Positions 1-8,642 of a DNA stretch of 64,000 nucleotides are shown here, piece after piece. Position 1 is the stretch's first letter. The number at the start of each line of letters is the position of its first letter. Origin of the DNA: Streptomyces pactum (GTDB taxonomy: Bacteria > Actinomycetota > Actinomycetes > Streptomycetales > Streptomycetaceae); assembly GCF_002005225.1 (NCBI RefSeq), contig NZ_CP019724.1:1922001-1986000 (forward strand), given 5' to 3'. The notes below the pieces were generated by a model, which was not told the DNA's origin, did no database searches, and saw nothing but the letters and a program-made list of their open reading frames with translations. The translations under genes and the position numbers were made by a program.

Positions 1-119
1 AGCGGGTGAACACCAAGTTCGAGGCCTGGCGGGACCTGATCGCCGACATCACCGCCCTGCGTCTCGACTCGTTCGCAGTGGCCGAACGGCTCCGCTCGCT
101 GCGCCTGCCGGCGGCCTGA
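1..119 (+). CDS. C-terminal fragment of an unknown protein (runs off the left edge)
   Basis: An open frame runs from the window edge (first full codon at 3) to a TGA at 117-119 and encodes about 38 residues ending RLRSLRLPAA. The segment has a coding-like high GC3 and looks helical, with Trp, Asp and Leu-rich heptads. It carries no motif that I recognise. It ends 78 bp before the leader-distal repeat of CRISPR array 1. The upstream sequence would be needed to name it. Confidence 0.4.
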   Translation, partial: RVNTKFEAWRDLIADITALRLDSFAVAERLRSLRLPAA

Positions 120-197
120 CCCCGCTGTCCGCCACATCCAGGGCTCCCGTAGACGGTCGGAAGGCCGGTGGAGGTAACAGGCGGGACGTCTTGTTGA

Positions 198-286
198 GGA
201 CCATCCCCGCGGGTGCGGGGAGCAGTTCACCGCGCCGATCGCGGCCAGGTAGGCGCCGGGACCATCCCCGCGGGTGCGGGGAGCAG
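198..286 (-). CRISPR. CRISPR array 1, type I-E, two repeats and one spacer
   Basis: Two identical 28-bp repeats at 198-225 and 259-286 (plus-strand reading GGACCATCCCCG followed by CGGGTGCGGGGAGCAG) enclose one 33-bp spacer. The shared 75-bp leader lies on the right, so the array is transcribed leftward on the minus strand, where each repeat begins CTGCTCCCCGC. The repeat has the CCATCC allele, as in array 2. Its single spacer next to an intact leader makes it either a young or a collapsed array. It is 18 kb from the cas genes. Confidence 0.9.
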
Positions 287-361
287 ACTGCTTGACCTGC
301 GTGTTTATGGCCGCAGAGACGCGGTTTCGGTGACTTTCACCGGTTCCGGCAAATAGGGCAT
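287..361 (-). promoter_or_regulatory. CRISPR leader of array 1
   Basis: This 75-bp stretch directly follows the last repeat and matches the other three leaders. On the plus strand the repeat-proximal block is ACTGCTTGACCTGCG and the distal block is TTCCGGCAAATAGGGCAT. The distance from repeat to the GGCAT end is 75 bp in all four copies. In the transcribed orientation it lies upstream of the array, as expected for a leader holding the promoter and the Cas1-Cas2 integration signals. Confidence 0.8.
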
Positions 362-450
362 CGGGGGCTCCATGGGTACTTGGAGGGCCAGCCGCTCATC
401 CTACTTCTTGGACGTTTCCTCTTCCCGCGAACTCTTCGAGCCGCGCTTCC

Positions 451-1587
451 TCAGCCTCTCTCCATAGGAGGCGTACGTCCGGAATCGAACGGTCGGGCGA
501 GACTTGCCCGGATCACGCTGTCGCTGGTGCGCACGATCGAAGTGAGTTCTGCTTGCGACTCGTTCGGCATGCCGCCTGCCCCGAGGGCGCAGGCACTCAC
601 CAGGTCGCGGCAATCCTGCGTTTGTCGGCTTGAGGCGATCGCGGTGAACAAAGGGTGCGCCAGGGTCTCGCGAGCCGCGTAGCCGTCCCGGGCGTTGATG
701 GTCCTGCGGTGAAGGTCGTCGACCATGCGGCGCGCGACAGATGGCTCGGTGGAGCCGGTCGCGTCGAGGATGGTGAGGCCGAACCGGATGTCGAAGACGG
801 TCATGCCCGGGTCGGTCTTCCGCCCGGTGTATGCCGTCACCAGGTCGGCCACGTGGCGGTCGACCGGCTGCCCGGCGTCGCGGCGGCACAGGACGGTCAG
901 GCAGGCCGTCACGGCCTGTTCCCACGGGTCGCCGGGCTTCGTCTCGGCGAGAAGGGCAGCGGCCCGGGTCGTGTCGCCGGCGGTGAGCGCGGCGATCACC
1001 GCGGTCTGGCGCCCGTCGAGCATCCGGCTGCCGACGCCGCGGTGGGCTTCGATGTGTGCTTCGGCCTCGGCCCATCGTCCTGTGGTGGTGAGAGTGCGGG
1101 TGCCGTCGGCGAGGAGGACGCGCCACAGCCACGCGCGGACCTCGTGGCGGTCCTCGTCGGTCGCGGTGAGGTCCGCCGGTACGGCGACGCCCTCGAACTG
1201 GGCAGCCGTACCCGCCTCGACCGCCGCGTACAGGTCGAGCAGCCGCTGTCGTCCCTCGTCCGCGCGGCCGGCGCGGATGTGGAGGCGGGCGAGGTTGACG
1301 ACCGGTTCCAGGCCCCGGATCGCGCTCATGCCGGGCAGGGGGCAGGCGTGAAGGTAGGCGGCGGCGTGCCGGCGGCACAGTTCGCGGGCGAGGTCGGGGA
1401 GGCCGGCGTCGGAGGCGGTGAGCGCGGCCTGGTTGCAGGCGGACGATGCGAGGCCCTGGTCGCTCTTCTCGACCGCGGTGCCGGCGAGTTCGACGAGGTT
1501 GCGTACGCGCTCGGGGAGAGGGAGACACGGAGGCCGGAATCGGGCGACGAGCGGGAAGCGCTGGGCTGCGGGTCCGTACGGGTCCAT
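451..1587 (-). CDS. Helical-repeat (TPR-like) hypothetical protein next to the FxLD cluster
   Basis: This 378-residue protein starts MDPYGPAAQ. The start at 1587 is chosen because a GGGGGA ribosome-binding site lies just upstream. It consists of repeated amphipathic helices rich in Ala, Leu and Arg, with TPR-like stretches such as LARLHIRAGRADEG, RWAEAEAHIEA and ALTAGDTTRAAALLAE. There is no signal peptide and no catalytic motif. It is the last leftward gene of the lanthipeptide block, but a strong hairpin (1626-1676) separates it from the methyltransferase, so it may need its own promoter or depend on read-through. A scaffold or regulatory role in the lanthipeptide system is inference only; position is the sole argument. 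Confidence 0.75.
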   Translation of the reverse strand: MDPYGPAAQRFPLVARFRPPCLPLPERVRNLVELAGTAVEKSDQGLASSACNQAALTASDAGLPDLARELCRRHAAAYLHACPLPGMSAIRGLEPVVNLARLHIRAGRADEGRQRLLDLYAAVEAGTAAQFEGVAVPADLTATDEDRHEVRAWLWRVLLADGTRTLTTTGRWAEAEAHIEAHRGVGSRMLDGRQTAVIAALTAGDTTRAAALLAETKPGDPWEQAVTACLTVLCRRDAGQPVDRHVADLVTAYTGRKTDPGMTVFDIRFGLTILDATGSTEPSVARRMVDDLHRRTINARDGYAARETLAHPLFTAIASSRQTQDCRDLVSACALGAGGMPNESQAELTSIVRTSDSVIRASLARPFDSGRTPPMERG

Positions 1588-1625
1588 GGGTCCCCCGGGC
1601 GTGAGTGGGAGCTGGAGCGCTGCTG

Positions 1626-1676
1626 GGACGGTGGGTGCCCGTCCGCCGTACGTCGGCGGGCGGGCACCCACCGTCC
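1626..1676 (-). terminator. Strong hairpin terminator after the FxLD methyltransferase gene
   Basis: A perfect 16-bp stem pairs GGACGGTGGGTGCCCG (1626-1641) with CGGGCACCCACCGTCC (1661-1676), and an inner CCGCC/GGCGG stem lies inside the loop. It starts 15 bp past the methyltransferase stop codon and has no clear U-tract, which is common in Streptomyces. It probably ends the fxl transcript before the helical-repeat gene. Confidence 0.7.
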
Positions 1677-1691
1677 GCTACGCGTGGTGCG

Positions 1692-3770
1692 TCAGCGCCA
1701 GTCGACGACGATGCGGTTCAGCGGGGTGTCGAGAGCAAAGTGGCCGGGGCGCTGCTCGATGGCGGGGGCGTCGAGGGGCTGGATCTCGAAGGTGGCCTCA
1801 CGGCCGCGGTACTCCCGGTCCCAGGTGCGGATGGCCTCGGCGGCCTTCGCGGCCAGCTCGTCGCTGCAGGGGCCGTGACCGATCACGCCGAACTCCCAGA
1901 GCCTGCCGCCCTCCGGCGTCTTCCGTTCCGACAAGCGCCGCGCCAGGTAGGCGACGGCGCCCTTGTCGACCGCCGCGGTCGACGAGGGGTAGGGGTCCTC
2001 CGTGAGCAGAGTGCCCTTGGCGGTCTGGGGGAACAGCAGCCGGATCAGGCCCGAGGGGAGGGAGCAGGTCACGAACAGTTCCATCCACTCGGGCGACTCC
2101 ATGGCGCGGACCGTCACGCCGGTCCACTCCTCGGTGCGCGGCTGGTACAGGACGCCGGCGAGGGCGTCGGCGTCGATGTTCTGCCCGGCCGGGGCCTGCA
2201 GGCGTACGGTGCCGTCCGTGCTCAGCGGGATGACGCTGCGGTCGTCGTCGGCGATGCCCCTGCGAAGCGGCATGAAGGTGTTCATCTCGCTGCCGAGGGA
2301 CGCCCATCGGCCGTCGCGCTGCTCGTAGGCGATGGAGCGGGAGACGGTGCCCTTGAGGCGCTGGGGGACGAGGAGCCGGCCGCCGGGTGCGAGCTGCTGC
2401 AGCCAGGCGTGCGGCACGCCGTGCGCGCCGACGGTGGCGATGATGCGGTCGTACGGTGCGCCTTCGGCGTGGCCGAGGGCCCCGTCGCGGGTCACCGCCG
2501 TGACGTTGCCGATCCCTGCGGCGGCGAGATGCGCGCGGGCGCCCTCCACCAGGTCGTCGTCGACGTCGAGGGTGGTCACGTGTCCGCTGTCGCCGACCAG
2601 GTGGGCGAGGAGAGCGGCGTTGTAGCCGGTGCCGGTGCCGAGTTCGAGGACGCGCTCGCCGGGCCGGGCATCGAGCTGGTCCAGCATGAGGGCGACGACG
2701 CCCGGCTGGGAGGCGCAGGAGATCGAGGTGCCGTCGGTGTCGTACTTGATGTGCACGGGCGCGTTGGCGTAGGCGTCCTCGAGCGGCGCCTCGGGCACGA
2801 ACACGTGGCGCGGGACGGTCCGCAGTGCGTTTTCGACGGCGGGCGTACGGGCGTGCCCGTCCGCGCGCAACTGGTCGACCAGGGTGTTCCGGAGGCGCTC
2901 GGCGTCCGCTTCGGGTGCGGCGAGCGTGTCGTTAATGACGTGGACGCGCTGCGCGCCGGTCGCTGCTTCGCCGGACGGTGTGGGGCTGTCGCTCGTTCCC
3001 ATGACTACCTCTCGTGCGATGTCGGACATTGCGCTCTGGTCGCCTCTGAGGAGGCCGGCGCGGTTGGAGTGGAAGATCGCGTGGTGGGCGACGACGGCTC
3101 GAAGACCGCGTGTGAGGGCACCACGATCAGCGAGGGAAGCCAGCTCGGCACCTGCCCTCTCGAACGCGGCCACCCATCCGCCGTGCCCGGCGAGCGGGCC
3201 GCCCGGGCGGCACAGGCCCTGGGCGTCCACGGTCATCAGCTTGCGCATCGCGGGCACCAGTTCGGCGGCCCGTGCGGAGGGCGGACGGCCGGTGACCGGC
3301 CGGAGGGCGGCGACCTTCGCCCACACGTCACCCTGCTCGAACCAGTCCAGGCCTGCCGCCCGCATCATCGCGCTCGCCAGCAGTACGGCGGTTTCCCGGC
3401 GCCCGAGGTGCTCCGGCCCGGGCCGGTGGGTGAGCAGGTGGCGGCTGTCCTCGTGGAACAGCTCGTGAGCGGCTTCCATGGCCTCGGTCCCGCCGAATGC
3501 CTCGGTCTCGGGCTCGTAGATGCTCGGCAACCATGACACGACCGTGCCGTCCTGGACGAGGTCGCTCAGCATCGTCTCGACGGCGGGTGATGGCTCGTCG
3601 GCGCGGTACCGAAGCGGCCAGGGCTGCTTGTTCATGAACCACCAGCCCGTGAGCTGCCCGTCCTGTTCGGCGGCGAGGAGGGCGGGGGCGATGCGTTCGG
3701 CGATGGCGCGCCGGGCGCTCTCGCGGTCGGCGAAGGTGACGTTGTGCTGCTGCCAGGGGTCCGGGGGCAT
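1692..3770 (-). CDS. fxlM: FxLD-system methyltransferase fused to a thiopeptide-type biosynthesis domain
   Basis: The protein has 692 residues in two parts. Residues 1-260 resemble the C-terminal elimination-type domain of LanB dehydratases (thiopeptide-type bacteriocin biosynthesis domain), with GWWFMNKQPWPLRY near residue 42. Residues 290-690 are a protein-L-isoaspartate methyltransferase-like SAM domain with HVFVPEAPLEDAYANAP and motif I VLELGTGTGYN (374-384). This arrangement is known for the methyltransferase of FxLD lanthipeptide clusters, where it is thought to modify the precursor, probably at an Asp/isoAsp site. The start has AAGGA upstream. It lies 24 bp downstream of the cyclase gene, in the same transcript, and is followed by a strong terminator. 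The activity itself is inferred from the family. Confidence 0.9.
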   Translation of the reverse strand: MPPDPWQQHNVTFADRESARRAIAERIAPALLAAEQDGQLTGWWFMNKQPWPLRYRADEPSPAVETMLSDLVQDGTVVSWLPSIYEPETEAFGGTEAMEAAHELFHEDSRHLLTHRPGPEHLGRRETAVLLASAMMRAAGLDWFEQGDVWAKVAALRPVTGRPPSARAAELVPAMRKLMTVDAQGLCRPGGPLAGHGGWVAAFERAGAELASLADRGALTRGLRAVVAHHAIFHSNRAGLLRGDQSAMSDIAREVVMGTSDSPTPSGEAATGAQRVHVINDTLAAPEADAERLRNTLVDQLRADGHARTPAVENALRTVPRHVFVPEAPLEDAYANAPVHIKYDTDGTSISCASQPGVVALMLDQLDARPGERVLELGTGTGYNAALLAHLVGDSGHVTTLDVDDDLVEGARAHLAAAGIGNVTAVTRDGALGHAEGAPYDRIIATVGAHGVPHAWLQQLAPGGRLLVPQRLKGTVSRSIAYEQRDGRWASLGSEMNTFMPLRRGIADDDRSVIPLSTDGTVRLQAPAGQNIDADALAGVLYQPRTEEWTGVTVRAMESPEWMELFVTCSLPSGLIRLLFPQTAKGTLLTEDPYPSSTAAVDKGAVAYLARRLSERKTPEGGRLWEFGVIGHGPCSDELAAKAAEAIRTWDREYRGREATFEIQPLDAPAIEQRPGHFALDTPLNRIVVDWR

Positions 3771-3794
3771 GCGGATGTCCTTCGGTCGATGGGG

Positions 3795-5060
3795 TCAGGC
3801 GACGAGCAGGCAGGCGTCCCAGGCGGACCGGGGCGGTGCGGCGGCGTTGGTCGCGAGGAGGGCCAGAGCGATGCCGGCTGCGCCGTCGAGGAGGCCGGGG
3901 CCACGCGCTTCGTCCTGGACGATCGCCGTGGCGGTGTGCACGGGGTCGGTGCCCGGCGGATGGACGGCGGCCAGGAGTGCCGGGATCACGGCGCGGAGCC
4001 GTCGGGAGGTCGAGGGGTGGGCGTCGTCGGCCGCGCGGGCCGCGATGTGGGCGAGGCCGGCGAATCCGTGGCACAGGGCGTTGTCCCTCGTCGCCTTGAG
4101 CTGGGCGGGGTCGGTGAGGGCGGCCACGAGCGCGTTCTCGGCGTCCAGCCGGCGGCGGGTGTCGCCGAGGGCGAGTGCGGCGAGTTGCCGGGCCCGGGCG
4201 AGACCTGCGGTGCCGTAGCACCATGACGGCCGCCGTGGCGCGGACGGGGCGGGGTGGCCGGCGCGCAGCTCGGCCCGGGTGATCCAGTACGGCCAGGTCG
4301 GCCCGCTACCGTCCTCCCAGTGGTCCAGCCAGGTCAGGATGCGGTCCAGTGCTTCGCCGTGCCCGGCGACGAAGGTGCCGTACCGGGCAGCGAGCGCCAG
4401 CAGGGCGAGTACACCGCCTACGCCGTGCGCCATGCCGCTGTTGGCGTGTCCGCCTGGGAAGCGTTCGTCCGGGCGGCCCGAGGGGCCCGTTTCCGTCCAC
4501 CAGCCCGGCAGGGTGTCTCCGTCCTGGGTGATCGGCCGGGTGAGGCGTACGCAATAGCCGAGGACGGCGCGCAGGGCGGACGAGTCGGGGTTGCGGCGCA
4601 GGAGGTGGGCGCCGTAGCCGGACAGGCCCCGGATGGTGTCGAACTCGGCGAGCGCCGGGAGGCGCCCGGTGTCGATGCGGTGGTGAGCGGCGTCGACGCG
4701 GCGGATCGCATCGGCCGCCGTCTGCCGGTCCAGGGTGTCGAGAGCGCGTCGGTAGGCACCGGGCAGGTGATCGGCGGCGCAGGCCAGGGCGTGCGCGAAG
4801 GCGGACGCCCCGTAGAACGGGTGGCTGTCGGGGCCGCTGGTGAGCGGTGCGCGGGATGCTGCGGCGAGCCAGTCGTGGGCGCGCTGCCACGGGCCGAGGC
4901 CGGCCGCGGCCCGCTCGATGTGCAGCAGCGCGATGCCGGGGAGGCCGTGGGCGAGGTGCTGCCGGTGTGCCGCCGGCAGGAGCACACTGCCGGGGTCGGT
5001 GAGCTGCTGGGCGACGGCGTCGACCAGGTCGAGCGGGGCCTGTGCGGCCTGTGCGGTCAT
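3795..5060 (-). CDS. lanC: Lanthionine synthetase C-like cyclase (LanC)
   Basis: This 421-residue protein is a LanC-type alpha-toroid. It should catalyse zinc-assisted addition of Cys thiols to dehydrated Ser/Thr in the precursor peptide. The predicted zinc ligands are present: Cys281 in WCYGTAG, and Cys330-His331 in ALCHGFAG, matching the NisC pattern. Other LanC landmarks are FPGGHANSGMAHGVGG (about 201-216) and the C-terminal GLLDGAAGIALALL. The ATG at 5060 overlaps the dehydratase stop by four bases (ATGA), so the two are translationally coupled. The protein is cytoplasmic and acts after LanB. Confidence 0.93.
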   Translation of the reverse strand: MTAQAAQAPLDLVDAVAQQLTDPGSVLLPAAHRQHLAHGLPGIALLHIERAAAGLGPWQRAHDWLAAASRAPLTSGPDSHPFYGASAFAHALACAADHLPGAYRRALDTLDRQTAADAIRRVDAAHHRIDTGRLPALAEFDTIRGLSGYGAHLLRRNPDSSALRAVLGYCVRLTRPITQDGDTLPGWWTETGPSGRPDERFPGGHANSGMAHGVGGVLALLALAARYGTFVAGHGEALDRILTWLDHWEDGSGPTWPYWITRAELRAGHPAPSAPRRPSWCYGTAGLARARQLAALALGDTRRRLDAENALVAALTDPAQLKATRDNALCHGFAGLAHIAARAADDAHPSTSRRLRAVIPALLAAVHPPGTDPVHTATAIVQDEARGPGLLDGAAGIALALLATNAAAPPRSAWDACLLVA

Positions 5061-8000
5061 GGCGTTCTCCCAGTAGGTGTTCTCCCAGTGGTGCGTGCGG
5101 ACCACGCCAGGGCGGCAGCGCGGGCGAGGTGGAGGCATATCTCCTCTTCGGGGAAGTTCACCGCGATGTGCCGTACGAAATGGACGTGCAGCAGCGAAGT
5201 CAGGACGTCGTCGAGGGCGATGCCCTGCGTGTGGGGTCCGGGCAGGTGCCGCCGGTAGGCGGCGAGCGCCGCGTCCCGGTCCGCCCACGCCGACACGACG
5301 GCCGCTCCTCCGGGTACGGCGCGCAGTGCCGACCAGTCGTCGCCGGGGTCGGCCAGACGTACGGCTTCGGTGAACTGCGGGCGCGGCACGGGCCCGGGCG
5401 CCACGGGCGGCACGTGGTCGATCAGCCAGCGCGTCCCGGCTTCCGTGCCGCCGAGGAACGCGGAGGTGATGGAGACGGCGTTCGCGGCCACCAGCGTGCG
5501 CCGGTGCGGACGCCGCCGTTGGGAGAGCTGGGCCAGGACGGCGCGCGAGTCCGCGCGGAACACGTCCTCGGCCGCATCCCATGCGTCGCCGGAGCCCCAG
5601 CGCCCCGTCTCCCGATAGGAGGTCGGGTACCGCAGGTCCGCCAACAGCCCTGCACCGCGCAGCTCGTCGGCCCACGTACTCACTGTCCGGGCCGTCCCGG
5701 CGAACGCCTCGGGAGTGGGGAGCGCGATGCGCAGGCGCACGTGCTGCTCGGGGTCGCGGAAGCGGATGAACCACCACGGCGGTCCACCGAGTCGTTCGAG
5801 CAGATCAGGCAGGTGGCGGGAGAGCAGCGCGTCCTGGCGGCGGGGGTCTCCGTACAACGCGGCCAGCAGTACCGGCGAAGTGGCCGGGGTCTGCGTCTGG
5901 GCATGGGAGAGGGCGCGTGCGGGAGTGGGGGCGGGCAGCTCCGGCCACGACGACGGCCGGGTCGCCTTGAGCGGCACCACCACCTCGTGGGCCCGGCCGT
6001 CGCACCAGCCGAACGCCCCCGGTTCCGCCGCCTCCTCGAGCAGGGCCTGGCGCACTCGGTCGAGATGGTGGCGCAGCAGCGTCCGGTGGCCGGCCTCGTC
6101 GAGGTCGAGGAAGAGGCGCCGGTCGTCCTCCACGAGGTGGACCCGCCGAGGCAGCCGCCGCCGTGCCCGCCAGTCGGTGAGGGCGGCGTCCCATTCGGTC
6201 CGGGGATGCGCGCGACCAGGCAGCTCGGATGCCTCGAGTCGCCAGCGGGCCGGAACGAGCACGATGCGCCCGTACCGCAGGCGCGGCAGGAACGGCATCG
6301 CCGCCGCGGCGCCCCAGTCGAACACGGTGACCTGCGCGCTCTGGGCGCGGGGCAACTCGGCGAGGAACCGCACGAGCGGCGGAGTGTGCGTATGGAGGTT
6401 CAACGCGTGCATCCCGACGGCCTCGACGCGCCGGCCACGCTCCGGGAGGGCCAGATACATGCGGCGGCCGTCGCACCCCACCGCCAAGTCCGCGGGTCCG
6501 AGGACGTCGTCGGCGAGGGCGCGGTGTTCCTGGAGGCTGATCACGGTCGGCAGGACCCGCGGGGCCCGCGCGACGTGGGCACTCTCCGGCAGGAGCGGCG
6601 GAAAGGAGAGCTGGGCGGGCACGGTGTCGCCGTCGGCGGTCGGAAGGCCGGACAGTTCGGCGGCCAAGGCCGCACGGTCGGCCGGGGCCAGAACGCCGAG
6701 GAAGCGGCCCGTGGTCACGCCGACGCCGCGGGACACGCTCACGATCTCCAGCCGGAACCTCCCGCGCTGCAACGCGTCCACGCTGCCGGCATGGACCCGT
6801 ACCCCCATCTCCAGGTGCGGTGGCAGTCGGGGTTCGTCGGGCCCTGCGTCCAGGCCGTCGATCGACTCGTCGGTGAGGACCACCTCGTCACTGCCGTCGA
6901 GCGCGGCGGCCTGCGCCAGCCGTACGAGGGCGTCGTCACGGGCGGAGAGGCGCGGCCGGCGGGCGCCGGGCGAGGTACCCGGGTAGCCCTCGGGGTAACC
7001 GATGCCGCTGTCGGCGACGACTTCCTGAAGCGGCACCATGGTGCCGATGCCGTACCGCTCGTAGAACCGCTGGTGGTACGCACCCCACGCCGCGGTGCCG
7101 TACGGGCGACCGCTGAGCCTGGTCAGGATCAGTGCGGCGCGCTCGGTCTCGCGGGCGACCGCGTCCGGCAGTACGAGCTGCGCGTCCAGGCGCAGGTCGA
7201 GTGCGACGGGGTGGCGGCGCAGCCCCGGCACGAGAGCCCTCATCCGCGCTGCCGCGCTGTCGCGCCCACCGCGCGAGGCGCACTCCGTCAGCATGGCCCG
7301 GGTCTCCCCCAGTTCGCGCGCGGTCTCGGCCAGAGCCGGGAGGTCAGCGGCGTCGATGGTGCGGAGCCGGTCGAGCAGGTGTCCGAGGGCGTCGGTCTCG
7401 GTGCTCGGCGCGTGCAGGCCCGTGATCAGCACCCGTCGTCGGACCAGCTCCGCCAGCAGTCGGCGTACCTTCTCCGGCCCGGCCTCGGGAAACTCCGCCT
7501 GGAGCTTGTCCACGAGTTCACCGCCCCGGACCGGCTCCCGCGCCACGGCGAGGACCGCGCGCACGGGCTCGGTCAGGGCGAGGGACGCCTCCACCGCGCG
7601 AGTCCGCTCGCTCCGGTCGTCGGATTGGAACGGCACGACGAACCGGTCGCCGCGGCTCGTCACGGTGTTGTTGACGACAACGGGCAGTCGTTCGAAGAGG
7701 CCCGGGCAGGACTCCAGCCGCTCGACGACAGCGGCCAGCCACTCCGCGCCCGCATGGCCGACGGCCACGTGCTCGCCACCCCAGCTCGCGCGCGCCTGCG
7801 GGCCGAATCCCGCGACGGTCACACCGGCGAAGAGCCCGAACGGCGTAGCCCTGTGCCGGGAACGCAGCAGGTAGCGCGCCACGGACAGCGCCACACGCCC
7901 CACCTGCCGCGCGGACGGCTCAACGCGCGCCGTGGACGGTGCAACGCGCGCCGTGGACGGTTCAACGGACGTGCACACGCTCCGTACCCTCGCGGCCAGA

Positions 8001-8197
8001 ACCGGGCTGGCGTACTCCAGGGCTTCGGCGAGGTCGTAGTCGGCGAGGACGGTACGCAGCCACGCGATGCAGGCGGCGACTCCGTCGGCGGAGCGGTCGT
8101 CGGGGTCGGGAAGCGGAGGACACGGCGGTTCCGGGCGGGCAACGGCTCGTACGAAAGCGGTCGTGCCGGCACGGAACGCCGGATACGGATCAGCCAC
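5057..8197 (-). CDS. lanB: Lantibiotic dehydratase (LanB), full length
   Basis: The protein has about 1046 residues. The N-terminal two thirds are the glutamylation domain that activates Ser/Thr with glutamyl-tRNA (YLLRSRHRATPFGLFAGVTVAGFG near the N-terminus is typical of the family). The C-terminal about 280 residues are the SpaB_C/thiopeptide elimination domain (LLSRHLPDLLERL, WWFIRFRDPEQHVRLRIAL). I chose the second of two adjacent GTG codons (8197) because GGAGG at 8203-8207 sits five bases upstream; the first GTG at 8200 is the alternative. It follows the precursor gene and overlaps lanC by four bases. A 21-bp in-frame duplication (7921-7962) inserts P-S-T-A-R repeats near residue 85. 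Confidence 0.92.
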   Translation of the reverse strand: MADPYPAFRAGTTAFVRAVARPEPPCPPLPDPDDRSADGVAACIAWLRTVLADYDLAEALEYASPVLAARVRSVCTSVEPSTARVAPSTARVEPSARQVGRVALSVARYLLRSRHRATPFGLFAGVTVAGFGPQARASWGGEHVAVGHAGAEWLAAVVERLESCPGLFERLPVVVNNTVTSRGDRFVVPFQSDDRSERTRAVEASLALTEPVRAVLAVAREPVRGGELVDKLQAEFPEAGPEKVRRLLAELVRRRVLITGLHAPSTETDALGHLLDRLRTIDAADLPALAETARELGETRAMLTECASRGGRDSAAARMRALVPGLRRHPVALDLRLDAQLVLPDAVARETERAALILTRLSGRPYGTAAWGAYHQRFYERYGIGTMVPLQEVVADSGIGYPEGYPGTSPGARRPRLSARDDALVRLAQAAALDGSDEVVLTDESIDGLDAGPDEPRLPPHLEMGVRVHAGSVDALQRGRFRLEIVSVSRGVGVTTGRFLGVLAPADRAALAAELSGLPTADGDTVPAQLSFPPLLPESAHVARAPRVLPTVISLQEHRALADDVLGPADLAVGCDGRRMYLALPERGRRVEAVGMHALNLHTHTPPLVRFLAELPRAQSAQVTVFDWGAAAAMPFLPRLRYGRIVLVPARWRLEASELPGRAHPRTEWDAALTDWRARRRLPRRVHLVEDDRRLFLDLDEAGHRTLLRHHLDRVRQALLEEAAEPGAFGWCDGRAHEVVVPLKATRPSSWPELPAPTPARALSHAQTQTPATSPVLLAALYGDPRRQDALLSRHLPDLLERLGGPPWWFIRFRDPEQHVRLRIALPTPEAFAGTARTVSTWADELRGAGLLADLRYPTSYRETGRWGSGDAWDAAEDVFRADSRAVLAQLSQRRRPHRRTLVAANAVSITSAFLGGTEAGTRWLIDHVPPVAPGPVPRPQFTEAVRLADPGDDWSALRAVPGGAAVVSAWADRDAALAAYRRHLPGPHTQGIALDDVLTSLLHVHFVRHIAVNFPEEEICLHLARAAALAWSARTTGRTPTGRTP
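7921..7962 (-). repeat. 21-bp in-frame tandem repeat inside lanB
   Basis: Two adjacent 21-bp units, CAACGCGCGCCGTGGACGGT plus one base, differ only in the last base (7921-7941 and 7942-7962). Partial copies flank them. On the coding strand they encode seven-residue units of the type (V/A)(E/A)PSTAR. The expansion keeps frame and lies between two conserved N-terminal segments of the dehydratase. Confidence 0.8.
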
Positions 8198-8289
8198 CAC
8201 TACCTCCGTGGGTGAGGGACGGCGACTGGTGCCGCCACGCCACACGGCGCGGCAGCACCAGCCCGCGAAGACGCGAAGCCCTGGGGTGG

Positions 8290-8469
8290 TCAGGCGACGT
8301 TCGTGGTGCAGGCGCCGCAGGTGGATCCGCAGTTGTCGTCGGTCAGGTTGACCAGGCCCGCCGGGTCGGCCACCTCGACGAGGGAGACGTCCAGGTCGAA
8401 GCCGTCCGACGGCCTCGGCGTCCGCCCGTTCACCTGCGTGTTGCTCGGGACTACGGTGCTGCGTGTCAT
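8290..8469 (-). CDS. FxLD-family lanthipeptide precursor
   Basis: This 59-residue peptide starts MTRSTVVPSNTQVNG. It has the diagnostic FDLD motif at residues 24-27 in the leader and a Cys/Thr-rich core, TDDNCGSTCGACTTNVA, with Cys47, Cys51 and Cys54 plus Thr43, Ser49, Thr50, Thr55 and Thr56 as candidate ring partners. A GGAG site precedes the ATG at 8469. Downstream in the same direction come the dehydratase, cyclase and methyltransferase. No dedicated exporter or leader protease is encoded in the cluster. Ring topology and bioactivity cannot be read from sequence. Confidence 0.93.
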   Translation of the reverse strand: MTRSTVVPSNTQVNGRTPRPSDGFDLDVSLVEVADPAGLVNLTDDNCGSTCGACTTNVA

Positions 8470-8642
8470 GCCAACTCCTCTACGTCGGAATGCTTCTGTG
8501 CGGTGCAGCCCGCCTCCGGCCGTACGGCACGGCGCCGCCTGATCGGGGCGGGAGTCTGGTGAGACGGCAGCCGGCCGTCGCTTTCGAGAGGTCATGCGGA
8601 GGCGGATGACGTCCGGAAAGCCCGAGGCCGCCACGGAGGTGC

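Noticed and set aside
5042..8215. A 1057-codon open frame on the plus strand opposite lanB
   Set aside because: It mirrors the codon structure of lanB, is Arg/Gly-rich without any domain, and the minus strand has the full dehydratase with coupled neighbours.
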